From positions 17,898,501-17,962,500 of the forward strand of contig NC_079382.1 of assembly GCF_021018895.1 (NCBI RefSeq): a DNA stretch of 64,000 nucleotides. Direction: 5' to 3'. Origin of the DNA: Seriola aureovittata. Taxonomy: Eukaryota > Chordata > Actinopteri > Carangiformes > Carangidae. Both the position numbers and the translations under genes were made by a program. Positions 1-37,901 of the stretch are shown here, piece by piece (position 1 is the stretch's first letter; each line of letters opens with the position of its first letter). The notes under the pieces were generated by a model. That model saw only the letters and a program-made list of their open reading frames with translations. It was not told where the DNA came from and ran no database searches.

Positions 1-128
1 AAAACAGGTGACTGCACATCATTATCTGATGGCACTGCAATTAAGACTTCTCATATTACAGCAGTTGGCAAACGGAGCTAATTTCCTGCAAACTTTCTGA
101 TTCCTGCATAAATTAAATCTAGAACAAT

Positions 129-150
129 GTTGTTGTTGTTGTTGTTGTTG
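129..150. repeat. (GTT)7 trinucleotide microsatellite
   Basis: A clean run of GTT/TTG units inside RYR3 intron 1. It has no coding meaning. Confidence 0.9.
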
Positions 151-1043
151 TCCTGTGCAGAACAAGCCAAAGCTGAACACTGATCATTTTCTGAAGATAA
201 ATCCAGCAGCATTTGCTTGGCACCAAACCTAGTACTGCAAGAATGACAGTAAACAAGTCTAAACTATCAGAACAGAGGGAAAGCTTGAGTGTGGGACTAT
301 AAAGTTACAAAAGCGAACTGCTTTCTTCATTTTGCAGGAGAGCTGTAACATTTTCCTCCTCTCGGTTGCTTTTCGTTGCTGTTTTCTTTGACAGAGAAGC
401 TCTCATCGCTGCCAGCTTTCCCAACGTTACACATCGACAGCAAGCAGCAAGGTCCGCACCGAAACTGATTCACAATGTCTGGACCTCTGTCACCACCTGA
501 CAGTTGGATCGTATCGCAGGATCATTTTAAGAATGTACTACTCTCCATTTAAAACTCACATCATTTCTATTAAATCTCAGACCCACAACTGCTAAAATGT
601 CCACCACAAATCGGCTTTAACTATAATTTCCATTCAAAACTGAAACAAAATGTCTACAAACAATGCTAGAAATGCAAAATCTATCAAACTATTTTGACTC
701 CCTTCTCCACAAAGACTTTCCAGTTGTACACAGGCTTATTCCATAATGTTCAAAAGATTGCGATATAGTGTATTTCAATTAGCACTCTTATTTTAGGGCT
801 TCCTGTGAGGGCATGCTTCTCTCACCACTGAGGTTTGATAACAAGGCCCTGTGGGCCCTCAGGGGAAGCCCCTCTCTCAAATCGCTGTTGTCATCAGATA
901 ACCAGGATGCCATTGTGACAGTTGAATCTGAGAGGCATGGATCAGCATATCACTGGCGTCACAAATAGTGGGAGCTGTTAAGTACAGGGTCCCGCCTGCC
1001 AGTAACAACCAGCCAAGCCCTCAAGGCCTTACGTATAGATTAA

Positions 1044-1083
1044 CATTACAGTGTATGTATACATACATACATACACTGTAATG
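1044..1083. repeat. 17-bp perfect inverted repeat (hairpin)
   Basis: The left arm CATTACAGTGTATGTAT (1044-1060) and the right arm at 1067-1083 are exact reverse complements separated by six bases, built partly on a TATG/CATA microsatellite. It can fold as a short hairpin or cruciform. The stem is too short for a typical pre-miRNA. Confidence 0.85.
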
Positions 1084-2755
1084 CAGAGCATAGAGCAATA
1101 TGCTGTATCTGTTTCAGCTAAACTGAACGGACGTCAATGGAAAACCAAGACGAAAGTTACTTAAGGACCAGCCATTTTACAAATGAAGATTAGTTTCACT
1201 TGTCATGAGTATAAGTGTTACACAGCCTGTGAACACAGTTGTGTCTCTAGAGGGAGGGCTTTTACCAGGCAAGAAGGGTCAAATGAAAGAAGATATCAAG
1301 TTGCATCATGGGAAATGTAGGATCCAGGGTTTTGAGGGTGTGACTCATAGTTTATGGACTAAAGGTTAGAATATATTGGACTCTGCTGCTTTGATTTGTC
1401 TCTCACAAAACATCCAACTTTATGGAAGCATGGAACCTAAATCACTGGAATACCCCTAGAAGTTTTTCCATTGTTTTCCATTAATTTTTGTATGAAATTT
1501 AAGTTATTAGCATTCTCTTGCAACGTGCTTAAATCATGTAATTCCTCAGAGTTACAAGGTGATTGTTCACATTGTTTGTCAGTATTTCTTTATGGTTGTA
1601 ATGCAGTTCAAGTGTACAATAGGTCTGCAGTGAATGACCTCAATGCAACAATGCAGCTTTAATGAAAAACAATACAGACTTGACTGTGATGGACTACACA
1701 ACTCAAGCAAGTTCCAATGTAAAGACTACTAATAGATTTCATATTTCACAGAAATAAATGGAAACCAATGGTTGTCCGAAAAAATACAGTAAATCAGTTT
1801 TTCCTAAATCACAGCAGCATTGTTTGCTAAATGGTTACTTGTGGCAGTAATTCCTAGTAAATGGATAAATGGACATGCAAAACCACTGGTGTAGCCCTTT
1901 AAGTAAACCTTTTTAGACAGCAACAGATTCCATCAAGCAAAAAACAAACAGGTGCAACATGGGAAAAGTTTAAATCTATGGTGAGGGGAAGAGGTGGCCC
2001 AGAGATCTCCAGGGGTTTCAGTTACTCAACGAAATGAAGCCAATTAGAGGATAAATTCAATTTAAAGGTGACAATCGGTTTTATGTGCAGAGCTCAAATC
2101 AACACATTTGTACCCATGTCTCTCAGGGTAAAAATTGAAAGGTATGTGTCATAAAACCATAGGCATCCCTGCTGTGCTGACATGAGTCATTACTGAGTCG
2201 TATTGCTCTTCGTGCAACACCTTGGACACAAAGCTTCACGAGGCAAAAGAGAAGATTACGTGCGCGGTCAAACAACCGCGAGAGATATTCCCTCCACACT
2301 AACATACAAGCTGTCATATCATTTACAAGGATAACTGCTGTGCATAACCACATGAACCAGGGACACCGTAAGCAATCTGCGTCAAACAACTAAAATAGTA
2401 ATCGCAGAGGGTTGGCTTGCGTGTGAGCACAACTTATTGAAAGTCTTCCCCCCGGGGAGGAGAATGCATCCATAAAAAAATAAAAATACAGCAGTGTACG
2501 ATTATGTAAAAAGAGTTATAAAAATAAATGTTTTTCTCCTTAAAGGCGTTCCTGAGAAAATCAGACAGGTCAGAGAGGCAGGAAGGGTGGAAAATGAGAG
2601 GGGGCATGTGTTATGAAATAGCGTGTGGAGTGTTAAGTCATTTTTGCCCTTGCACCTGCAGACAGGAGTCTCATTGAGATTCGCCACATGAAAGAGTCCT
2701 GTCGACAGGTGCGCCGTGGCCCTAGGGTGCAGCTCGCAACCTGCGGCAACTTCCC

Positions 2756-2783
2756 AAAAAAAAAAAAAAAAAAAAAAAAAAAA
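2756..2783. repeat. A28 homopolymer
   Basis: Twenty-eight consecutive A on the plus strand, T on the RYR3 strand. It may be the tail of a retroposed fragment, but no flanking target-site duplication is obvious. Confidence 0.85.
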
Positions 2784-2936
2784 TGATTCATGCAGGATCA
2801 AAGCCAACATTAACCCCTGAAACTTCCACGATAATCCAACTTGGATCGGTGGTTTTAGTTAATTGACGACCTGTCTGCTGCCTCTGAAAGCGACAACTGA
2901 GCTGCAGCCTGCACCGATGAAATTATCTTTACTTAC

Positions 2937-2984
2937 AGTTCTCAAGAACTGGATCTCATCTTCCCCTTCTCCGCCCTCAGCCAT
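2937..2984 (-). CDS. ryr3: Ryanodine receptor 3, first coding exon (gene continues off the left edge)
   Basis: Read on the minus strand from ATG at 2984, the exon encodes MAEGGEGEDEIQFLRT and stops at a consensus donor GTAAGT. This is the conserved ryanodine receptor N-terminus: as recalled, human RYR2 and RYR3 begin MADGG/MAEGG and continue to EDEIQFLRT, with an intron at this point. Ryanodine receptors are giant homotetrameric calcium-release channels of the sarcoplasmic and endoplasmic reticulum; this peptide precedes the N-terminal beta-trefoil domains. The assignment to RYR3 rather than RYR1 or RYR2 rests on the next gene being FMN1 in head-to-head orientation, as on human chromosome 15. 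Only about 16 of roughly 4,900 residues are in the window. Identification as a ryanodine receptor is strong; the paralogue call is good but depends on synteny. Confidence 0.85.
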
Positions 2985-3400
2985 GGCTGTGAAGGAGCCT
3001 GCTCAGACTCTGGAAGCCACCACTGACTGCCGGCAGAAACGCGATGCTGTGCCTCTCAAGCCGATATTAGCATAGAGCTCATCCACAGCCATATAGGGTA
3101 GCCCGGCGGAGCCCCCCCACCCCCACCGCCACCCCACGCCCCTCTCTCCCCCTCCACTCCCACCTACCTACCCCTTCATCCACCCTTTCCTCCTCCTCCT
3201 TCCCTCCTTCCTTCCCTTCCTCCCCCTCCTCCCCGCGACCAGACGCCAGCAGCAGCAGCAGCAGCAGCAGTGCGGACCAGCGGACGGATGGAGACGGGGC
3301 GTCAGAGGACGAGCTCCCGGTGGTGGTGGTGGTGATGCTGCTGCTCCTCCGCTGAGGATGGTGATGATGATGATGATGATGGGTGATGATGGTCAAAAGC
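2985..3400 (-). promoter_or_regulatory. ryr3: RYR3 5' leader and GC-rich promoter region
   Basis: Upstream of the RYR3 start codon the base composition changes to C-rich and CpG-containing (about 3090-3350), with simple tracts: pyrimidine-rich runs, (CAG)8 at 3247-3270 and GGT/GAT triplets at 3320-3385. This fits a TATA-less CpG promoter with the 5' untranslated exon. No transcription start can be fixed from sequence. A minus-strand open frame here (3079-3396) is low complexity and is not called a gene. Confidence 0.5.
3247..3270. repeat. (CAG)8 trinucleotide repeat
   Basis: Eight CAG units on the plus strand, read as CTG in the RYR3 leader. It is probably length-variable and does not lie in a coding sequence. 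Confidence 0.85.
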
Positions 3401-4369
3401 TAAACTATTGGTCTACTACTTTTAAATGTTTGCAGTGAAACCCCTTTTGCCAATTGAGTCAGCAGTTTCTGAGGACTCCCTGTCTGACAATGACGCATGG
3501 TGGTCGGAAGGTGGATTTGAAAGGCAGCAGTGGGGCTGAATGTAAAGTTTCGTTTGGTTCTGTCTCTCTGTCTGCACCCACTGAGCACCCCACCTCACCC
3601 TCCCTCACCCATGCACCAGACACTTCGCCCGACAGATTGCAGACAGGTAGTAGGTGTCATTTCAGCTCACAGAAATCATCTTGGGAGGGAAAACAACTTT
3701 TACTTTCTCATGTGACAAGGCTCATTACATCTTTGGCCTGTAGATTGATTGCTTTTTGAGCATACCCACTGGCTTACATACTTGTTTGTTTATCCATTTG
3801 AGTGAAAGCAGTGGGGAGTCAGGCTGCAGTTGCATCAATATACAGCAGTTGTCATTTAGGATTAGGCAGAAGAATTGAAGCTGGTTGAGAAATTATTCAT
3901 TTCCCCTACCTGTACACATGGACTCTATAGATTTAAATTGTATTTAAACATTTGTAAGATTAAAAAATTATGTTAGTAAGATATAAAATATATTGCTTAC
4001 AGGTTATAGTTACATACTATCAGGATTGTATAAATGTAATCTGGATGTAATTAAAATCATCACTTGCCATTGTACAGATTATACATTCATTAAATCTTCT
4101 ATATTTTGTGTCTTGTAAAAGAGCTGCTCCTGACTTCTAATATTATCCCTGATCATTCAAATTATGTAGCTTAATTGTATCTACCTTTTAATATCAGTTC
4201 CTATGGGTAGCAAAGCCTAATTATTAATTCATTAATTAGTCAGACTAATTACTAATTAACATTAGTCAGACTTCATGTGGTCTCATTCACTGATGAGGAG
4301 AAAAGCCAGCAGCAGTGTTCTTTTTTTTTTTTTAAATGGAAGAGATCATGTTTGCTGTCATAGACTTTG

Positions 4370-4383
4370 CTGACACCTAGTGG
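4370..4383 (-). promoter_or_regulatory. CTCF-like motif
   Basis: On the minus strand the sequence reads CCACTAGGTGTCAG, one mismatch from the CTCF core CCASYAGRKGGCRS. Occupancy cannot be judged from sequence. Confidence 0.3.
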
Positions 4384-5044
4384 TCAGTTAGTAAATCTTC
4401 AGTGCAACTGCAGAGAGTAAAGTGTCAACTGTTTGCCCAACTCTGTTTGAATTTAAATGCTTTTTGACCATCTGCTCATGTTTTAACATTTTAAAATGAA
4501 ATTGCCATTCAAGAATGACGTAACCATTTGGTCCATTACACTGTCCGTCTTTCAATGCCACAACCATTTTCTAAATTCCAGAAGTAATCTATAACAGAAT
4601 AATCTTTACCATCTTGATCCTGACTGGTGATTATTACCGAAGTGTTATTTACATATAAAACACTTATTTTAGATTTGTTTAATTTAATAAAATGAACCTG
4701 AACTAATGTTGCAGTTCAGTAGCAGTATAAAGAATAATCTCCCATCTCCTTTTCTGTTTGTAAAGATGTCATTGTTGTGGTTAAAGTGGCATTAACAGCT
4801 GTTTGCTTTCTTTAAACGTCTGTAATCCATCACAGACAGCTGGCCAGTAGGTCAGATCAGCTCTGTGCACTCACTGACCAGTGTGCAGCTCAGCATGGTG
4901 CACAGCTGACCTAAATAGAGTTCATGGTCAGTGTATGGCTGGGGGGCAGATGTGATTTACACAATCCAGATTAACATATTGATTAGCCTATACCTAGCTC
5001 TTGGCATGAACCCACAGCCTTAACTCTCAGGGGGCACGGTCAGT

Positions 5045-5470
5045 GGTGCAATGTAAAGTTACTAAAGCACTGTACTTAAGAAGCACCTGAGTATTTCAAT
5101 CTTCCACTATTTTATATTTCAATTTCTCTGCATTTCAGATGGAAATATTGTACCTTTTTTTTTATTATTTTTATTATAATTATTTGACGGCTATGGTCAA
5201 TAGTTACTCTGTATGTTAGAAAAGTGAGTCCAGAAACATACAGTAATCTGTAATAATAACATTATACTATGATATATCTTAATTTAGAAATGAGAGGGGC
5301 CATTCCGTTGCATAATGAGTATTTTGACTTTAATCACATTTTGCTGTTATTACTGAATTTCTTACTTAAGTATGATTTTGAATGCAGGACTTTTGCTTGT
5401 CATGCAGTATCTTTACAGTGGTGTTACTTTTAGTTATGTAAAGGATTTGGATACTTGTGTCACATTTTGT
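5045..5470. repeat. Interspersed teleost repeat, copy 1
   Basis: Phrases such as 'tgtacttaag', 'catttcagatggaaatattg', 'gaatgcaggacttttgcttg' and 'ggatttggatacttgt' recur in diverged form at about 54165-54610 in an AK7 intron, and belong to a repeat family I recognise from teleost DNA. No coding capacity is visible. The boundaries are approximate. Confidence 0.55.
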
Positions 5471-5599
5471 GGTGCACACTCCGTGTTCATTCAGTGACAG
5501 ACTCATGTCGAGAAGATTACAATAATAAGTCTCAATCCTCATTGAGCCTACCCGTCTGTGTGTTCATGCACTCCCCTCAGTAGCTACCTGACAGTTTTG

Positions 5600-5805
5600 A
5601 AGAGATTAGTGGCCGTGACCTTTACCTGATAAGCCAATAGGAATCATTCGATTTTCCAGTGACAGCGGTGATTGGATGGACGCTCCTGCCTGTCACTTCT
5701 GTGGGCGGGCAGTTTCCTGTCACCTGAATGTAGCTGAGAGAGCAACAGAACAGTGACCTGCTGCTGCTGGTGCTGCTGCTGCTTGGTGGGATGCGACTGT
5801 AGCAA
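5600..5805 (+). promoter_or_regulatory. fmn1: Candidate FMN1 promoter and non-coding first exon
   Basis: A GC-richer stretch with a CCAAT box (AGCCAATAGG near 5632), an inverted CCAAT (GTGATTGG near 5670) and a GC box (GTGGGCGGGC near 5701) leads to a good splice donor, AGCAA|GTGAGT, at 5805/5806. The likely partner acceptor is TTTCAG at 6815-6817, joining to the leader of the exon that holds the FMN1 start codon. The proposed exon contains a tiny upstream frame, ATG CGA CTG TAG (5791-5802). The start site is not determined. Confidence 0.45.
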
Positions 5806-6897
5806 GTGAGTCAATGTTTAAAATCCATGTGCTTCTATTGTTTTTTCTTACACGTGCCAAATTCTCAAAAGAATTTGCATATTAATTTTAAAATCATTGC
5901 TGATGATGTAAGAGATTTTTTTCAAGGCATTTGAAGAAGTTAGTAAAAAAAAAGCTTTGTGAACATTTGTGGATGGACTATATTGTTTATCTGATCTGGA
6001 GTTGCAGAACAGCTTTTCATGTGTTTCCAGTGAACTGATTATTCCATGAAATTACCTTTTATGCATGTTATCTTTGCACAAACATCTTTGTGATGCAGTA
6101 GTGCAGGGGCTGCAGCTGACAGTCATTTTCAAATAATCTCAGAAGACTCAAGCTGATGTATTCAAAGTCTTGCTGTGTTTGAGCAAGAGTTCAAAACAAA
6201 CACATTTAGTTTGACGTCACAGAGGACTAAGAAAAACAGCAAACATTTACACTGGCAAAGCTACAACCAGGGAATCTTTGGCATTATTTATTTCTTTTTT
6301 TTAATGACTTAAATAATCAGTGATTCATTTTGTATTAGTCCATTAATTGTTTCATCTCCGCATTAGTGCTTGGTGCCTAAAGTGCTGTCTTCAGATGTCT
6401 TGTTTTGTTTGATCAAGAGACTAAAAGATTCTCAGTTTATTATCACACAAGAAGAAGAAAAGCAGCTGGTATTCACATCTGAGAAGCTGGAAACGGGGAT
6501 TGTTGGGCTTTTTCTCCTTTTTGCTTGAAAAAGGAAAACCTAAATTAGATTATCAAAATTATCCCAGATCATTTTTCTTTGGAATCACTAACACTCAGTA
6601 CTTAGGTTTTTACTTTTATGCACCCGTACAGTGTTTATGGTTTTTATACATCGTTTACTTAACTTACACCCTGAGAGAAATGACATCTTATTCTGCTTGA
6701 TGTATGTTTTCTATGGTTGTAGTGAAAAATAAACTTAAACTTGAGCTATCTGCAAATGGATACAAGCACATATGCTCATTTAAAACAAGTTTTTTTTTCT
6801 TTTCTGTGAGATTTCAGAGGTTTTAAACACTCCAAAGAATCCATTCATGCTGCAAAAGAACCATCATCTGCTTTATCTCTGGTAATCACATAAGATC

Positions 6898-34121
<27,224 letters not shown>

Positions 34122-34139
34122 CCGATTTACGAGAGGAAG

Positions 34140-34145
34140 AATAAA
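34140..34145 (+). terminator. fmn1: FMN1 poly(A) signal candidate, proximal
   Basis: AATAAA begins 19 bases after the FMN1 stop codon. A second AATAAA lies at 34509-34514. Which one is used is unknown. Confidence 0.45.
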
Positions 34146-34915
34146 ATCTCTAACTTCTGGGTCATTTCAGTCACACAACCACCTTCTCCTGCGTCGCTCT
34201 CTGTTCGGATCAGTTTGAAACCTGATACCAAACCAACATTTACATGGTAAACTTTTTACCATTTTTTTTAACAAGTTTATTTGCCTGTTGTTCTTTCATT
34301 TCCATGAAATACTCATACTTCAACCGACAGCTTCATGTCATATAATTTACTTCCTTAAATGTATTTAAATTTAAAAGATTGAAAGAATCTCATGTGCAAT
34401 GTGTAAACATCAGAGATAGCTTCAGCTGTGTAGAAATTCTTACATTGCTCTTACATTTTGCATTGATTCTGATGTATAGTCGATAATCTTTTACCATATT
34501 TTTCCACAAATAAAAATCACTGATCAGAAAAAAAAGGTGATGTAAAAGCTTGAAAAATGTTTTATTTACAAGCATCATTACAATACATGATACACATATT
34601 ATACACAGTCGTAAAATGAAGTGGCATTTAGCAGTGCAGGTCGTAGAAAAAAAAGAAAAAAGAAAATCTTTTATATCATGAAAGACCTCGACTTTTACAT
34701 CCCACACAGTGGAAACAATCAAAGCATCCAAGTCCTTTGAAGATGTGTCCTCTTACATTTCCTGCTAAGTCTTGCACGTCCACCAGCCTGTTTGTCTACA
34801 AGAAATAAGACACGATGAAGAATTTAGCTTAAACCCAAGCGCTTTGGCACTCAAGGTCATGAGAAACTTTGGCAAAGTCCCTGCATCTAAAACCCACTGC
34901 CAACAAAACCTCTCA

Positions 34916-34971
<56 letters not shown>

Positions 34972-35086
34972 GACTGTGAAGTAATGACTGAGAAGTGACT
35001 AGATATTTTTTCAGTGTGATAAATTAATAGTTGCAGGTCAAAATATCACCATAAAGGGAACCTGACACCTCAATCAACCACCTATG
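34146..35086. other. FMN1-GREM1 convergent intergenic region
   Basis: FMN1 and GREM1 converge on this interval, which includes a possible longer FMN1 3' untranslated region to about 34530 and a (CA)n microsatellite at 34917-34969. No coding exon is seen. Confidence 0.6.
34917..34969. repeat. (CA)26 microsatellite
   Basis: Uninterrupted CA units between FMN1 and GREM1. Confidence 0.92.
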
Positions 35087-35092
35087 TTTATT
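35087..35092 (-). terminator. grem1: GREM1 poly(A) signal candidate
   Basis: AATAAA on the minus strand, about 200 bases downstream of the GREM1 stop codon. Confidence 0.4.
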
Positions 35093-35289
35093 ATCTATCA
35101 GCAAATGTAGTGGTGTATTGCTGAATATCCTCTTTCAGTAATAACCATAACAAAGGCTCAGGTATGTTCCTCACCACTTTATTCTCATGTGTCCAAGCAA
35201 CTTCTCCCTTTTTTATTTTTCTATTTTTGCAAAGCTGCATTTTTCCTCCCTCGGAAGAGAATACTATCTGCCAGCATGTGTGTTTCCGT

Positions 35290-35829
35290 CTAGTCCGTAT
35301 CTATGGTTGTGCAGCGGCACTGCTTTACGCGCTGCACCCGTTTCTTCCTGGTGCTCGGCGTTTGTCCCGGGCAAAAGAGGGTGTACGTGACGGTGCTGAA
35401 GGTTTTGGGTTTGCAGGCAGAGCAGGACTCAAAGGCGTTTCCGTCCTGGTAAATGTGCCGCGGGATGTAGAAGGAGTTGCACTGTCCGTAGCAAAACCGG
35501 TTGATGATGGTGCGGCTCAGGCAGCCCTCCTCGCGGATGGTTTGCTTGAGCGGCTGCGTCTTGCACCAGTCCAGCCGCAGGTACCGACGCTCCGTGACGT
35601 GCAGCGCCTCCTGACTGGACTCCAGCACTTCGTCCGTTGAGGTTACGGGCCCAGACCCGCGGGAAATTAATCCGCCGATGGGGGGTTGTAGACATCTCTC
35701 CGATTCATTTGGATTGTATTTGTTTGGATGTGGCAAAGCGCTTTGAAAGGTCGCAGCATCTGTTCTCCTCAGCGGGCAGAGCAGCAGCACCAGAACCACT
35801 GCACAGATCAGCACTGATGATGTCCTCAT
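35290..35829 (-). CDS. grem1: Gremlin-1, secreted BMP antagonist
   Basis: One intronless coding exon from ATG at 35829 to the stop at 35290 gives 179 residues (human GREM1 is 184). An upstream in-frame Met at 35859 is intronic, because TTTCAG precedes the exon start at 35837. Residues 1-25 form a signal peptide (VLICAVVLVLLL core). There is an N-glycosylation sequon at N41-E-S. The DAN-family cystine-knot domain spans about 89-173 with the expected nine cysteines (89, 103, 113, 117, 136, 139, 153, 171, 173) and the signature TERRYLRLDWCKTQPLKQTI and RTIINRFCYGQCNSFYIPRH. GREM1 binds and blocks BMP2, BMP4 and BMP7 outside the cell. The N-terminal linker and second finger (IYQDGNAFESCSACKPKTF) differ from mammals more than the rest. 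Teleosts have two gremlin-1 copies (a and b); I cannot tell which this is. Confidence 0.93.
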   Translation of the reverse strand: MRTSSVLICAVVLVLLLCPLRRTDAATFQSALPHPNKYNPNESERCLQPPIGGLISRGSGPVTSTDEVLESSQEALHVTERRYLRLDWCKTQPLKQTIREEGCLSRTIINRFCYGQCNSFYIPRHIYQDGNAFESCSACKPKTFSTVTYTLFCPGQTPSTRKKRVQRVKQCRCTTIDTD

Positions 35830-36001
35830 CGTTGAAGCTGAAAGGAAAACAAAATACAAATCAAGTCATTGATGGAGAGCTTTTACGCACAGCTTTTACG
35901 CATGAATTACGCACCAGCATTTCCACCCAAAACACCATCTGAACACGATGGATTGTTAATTAAATCGAAAAAACAAAATCAGTAAAACTAAGTTGAGTTA
36001 C

Positions 36002-36100
36002 CTGCTGTTTATTTGAGCTCTTCACAAGAAAACTGTATCAAGTCAGACAGTTAACAGCATGTGTTTCTTCTTCAGCTCCTGCGTCCTCTCTAGTGGCCTC
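36002..36100 (-). other. grem1: GREM1 non-coding first exon (candidate)
   Basis: On the minus strand, ...AATAAACAGCAG|GTAACT at 36002/36001 is a plausible donor matching the acceptor at 35838-35840, consistent with the two-exon gremlin structure with an untranslated first exon. A TATA-like TTTACAAAAG lies at about 36119-36128. The 5' limit is approximate. Confidence 0.45.
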
Positions 36101-36129
36101 AAGAATGACGCACAGGGCTTTTGTAAACT

Positions 36130-37865
36130 GTCTTGAGTTTCAGAGCTTCAGCAGAACACGCCCCCAAACCCTGATCCTCACTTAATCTGTCTGAAGAAGG
36201 GGGAAAATAAATCCTCCTCCAAACGTTTTCAATGCAGATAAACCGTTTATTTGACTTTACAGAACAAAAACAGAACACAAACATATTTGGCAAGATGAAG
36301 TGAACCGAGAGAGATTCCTGCGCCTGTGGAGACTCATGTTTACTGCAGTACAGTGAAGTGAACAGATACAAGTCAGAGTAATCTCTAAAATATTTCCCAT
36401 GCTACAGTGAAGTCACTGACAATTCTCCCTTACATGACAAAAGCAAAGCTACTCTTATTTATTTATTTATTTATAATTAAGGTTTAAGAATATGATCTGT
36501 ATTGAATCTTCGCTTCAAGACACAGAGGTGATTAACTGCTCATATCAAGACATAAAAAAATTAAACATCAGTGTGAGTAAACTGATCTTTTTACAGTCAT
36601 GAATAATAACTTTCTGATTCAACATTCCTCCAAAGTAATATATCTTTATACAACTCCTTCTTATAATACAGCTGTAGATATACTGTCAGGGAAGAATTTA
36701 ACACCATATATTCTTGTATTTTGGGTTGAATGGTTGAATCTAAGGCAAAGTGACTTTTTTATATTCCTTAAAAATCTGAAAAAGTAAAATATATTTGCTT
36801 CAATCTTGGGTTATTCTAATCAGATACCTACAGGAGAACTGAAGTTAGCACTCTACTGTACAGCTGCTCTTTGATCAGAGTGATCACAGTTTCCTTTTAG
36901 CGCTTTAAGGTTCGTTCTTGACCCTCATAAGAGCAGCTATCCAATGAAATCTAAACACAAAGTCCAACCTACTTGTTGTTTGCAAAGCTTTGATCTTCAG
37001 AAACAACAAGATGAGAGAGATAATTACCTGGCAGCAATGTTGATAACCGATTAATTGTTTAGGTCACTTTTTAAGCAAAAATGCCAAAAACTCACTGACA
37101 GCAGCTTCTAAATTATTAATATTTGATAGTTTCCCAGTTTTCTATGATAGTAAACTCGACATTTTGGCCATTCGGGAAATAATGATCATTTTTCACAATT
37201 TTTGTCATTTTTTACTGAACAATCAGAAAAAAAGGTAAATTCCACTAATAGTGACGGTATATGTTGGTTGCTCCTATCTTTGAATAATACGACCTTACTC
37301 AAGGTTTTTCTGTGTATTAATTACTTAACATAGGAAAAACTAACTAGATGACAGCTTTACAAGAAATGGATACAACAGAACCTAAAACTAGATTTGTACA
37401 CAGAGTCTCTCTTTAAGACTTAAAAGATGGAGGACTGTCACAGTGGCTGATGGTGAACTTCAGTGGTGCAAATTTTGATCTTCCCAGGGGCTCTTGGGGC
37501 TCTTGGGGCTCTTGGGGCACATGGGCAGTTGCCCACTTTGCCTGTTTGGTGATCAAGCTTTGCCCATGATGACAGCTGGGTGTCACTGTTTCAACAAAAC
37601 CCACGAATTTTGTTTCCATGGGTCTTGCATTGTAATGCCTATTTGTTAAAAATAAGGACAGAGATACAATATGTTGTGCCAATTACTAAATAAGATCTGC
37701 GCTAATTAATATCTTAGCAATATCATAAAAACATTTCATACTTCCCATCTTTTCTCTACTTTACCATTTCTTATTTCACAGTACCTGTGGTGAAGTCTCT
37801 TTTCCATTGCTTGTTAACCCAAATGCTCAAATATGTGGTGTTAAAAACTTTTATCTGAGAGTATA
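36130..37865. other. GREM1-SCG5 intergenic region
   Basis: Upstream of GREM1 and downstream of SCG5. It includes a TTTA run at about 36456-36473 and a stretch of interspersed repeat at 37030-37690. No gene is seen. Confidence 0.6.
37030..37690. repeat. Composite interspersed repeat, shared with 62755-63190
   Basis: 'ttttctatgatagtaaactc' and a diverged copy of 'cacagtggctgatggtgaac' plus 'ttcagtggtgcaaattt' occur here and, in the same order, near 62985-63100. A tandem triplication of GGGCTCTTGG sits at about 37490-37520. No coding capacity. Confidence 0.55.
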
Positions 37866-37901
37866 GTTTAATATTACAGTGAGTGTTGCAGATGCAGGAG
37901 T

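Larger units (their letters stand above)
1..2936 (-). other. ryr3: RYR3 intron 1 (part)
   Basis: This is inferred to be the 5' portion of intron 1 of the ryanodine receptor gene whose first coding exon ends at 2937; the donor GTAAGT reads on the minus strand at 2936-2931. The next exon is not in the window. I see no convincing exon or RNA gene here. It holds a (GTT)7 tract at 129-150, a 17-bp inverted repeat at 1044-1083 and otherwise unremarkable AT-rich sequence. The short open frames have no recognisable domain. Confidence 0.75.
3401..5600. other. RYR3-FMN1 intergenic region
   Basis: This is the gap between the divergently oriented RYR3 and FMN1 genes. It contains no convincing exon. It includes a CTCF-like motif at 4370-4383 and an interspersed repeat at about 5045-5470. 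Confidence 0.6.

Noticed and set aside
3079..3396. Minus-strand frame starting with poly-His and rich in Ser, Glu and Gly
   Set aside because: Low-complexity reading of triplet repeats in the RYR3 leader; no domain or splice context.
35164..35640. 158-codon plus-strand frame
   Set aside because: It lies antisense to the GREM1 coding exon and its composition follows from the GREM1 codons.
35829..35859. Upstream Met (MYFVFLSAST) as the GREM1 start
   Set aside because: A TTTCAG acceptor lies between it and the next Met, and the second Met gives a proper signal peptide.
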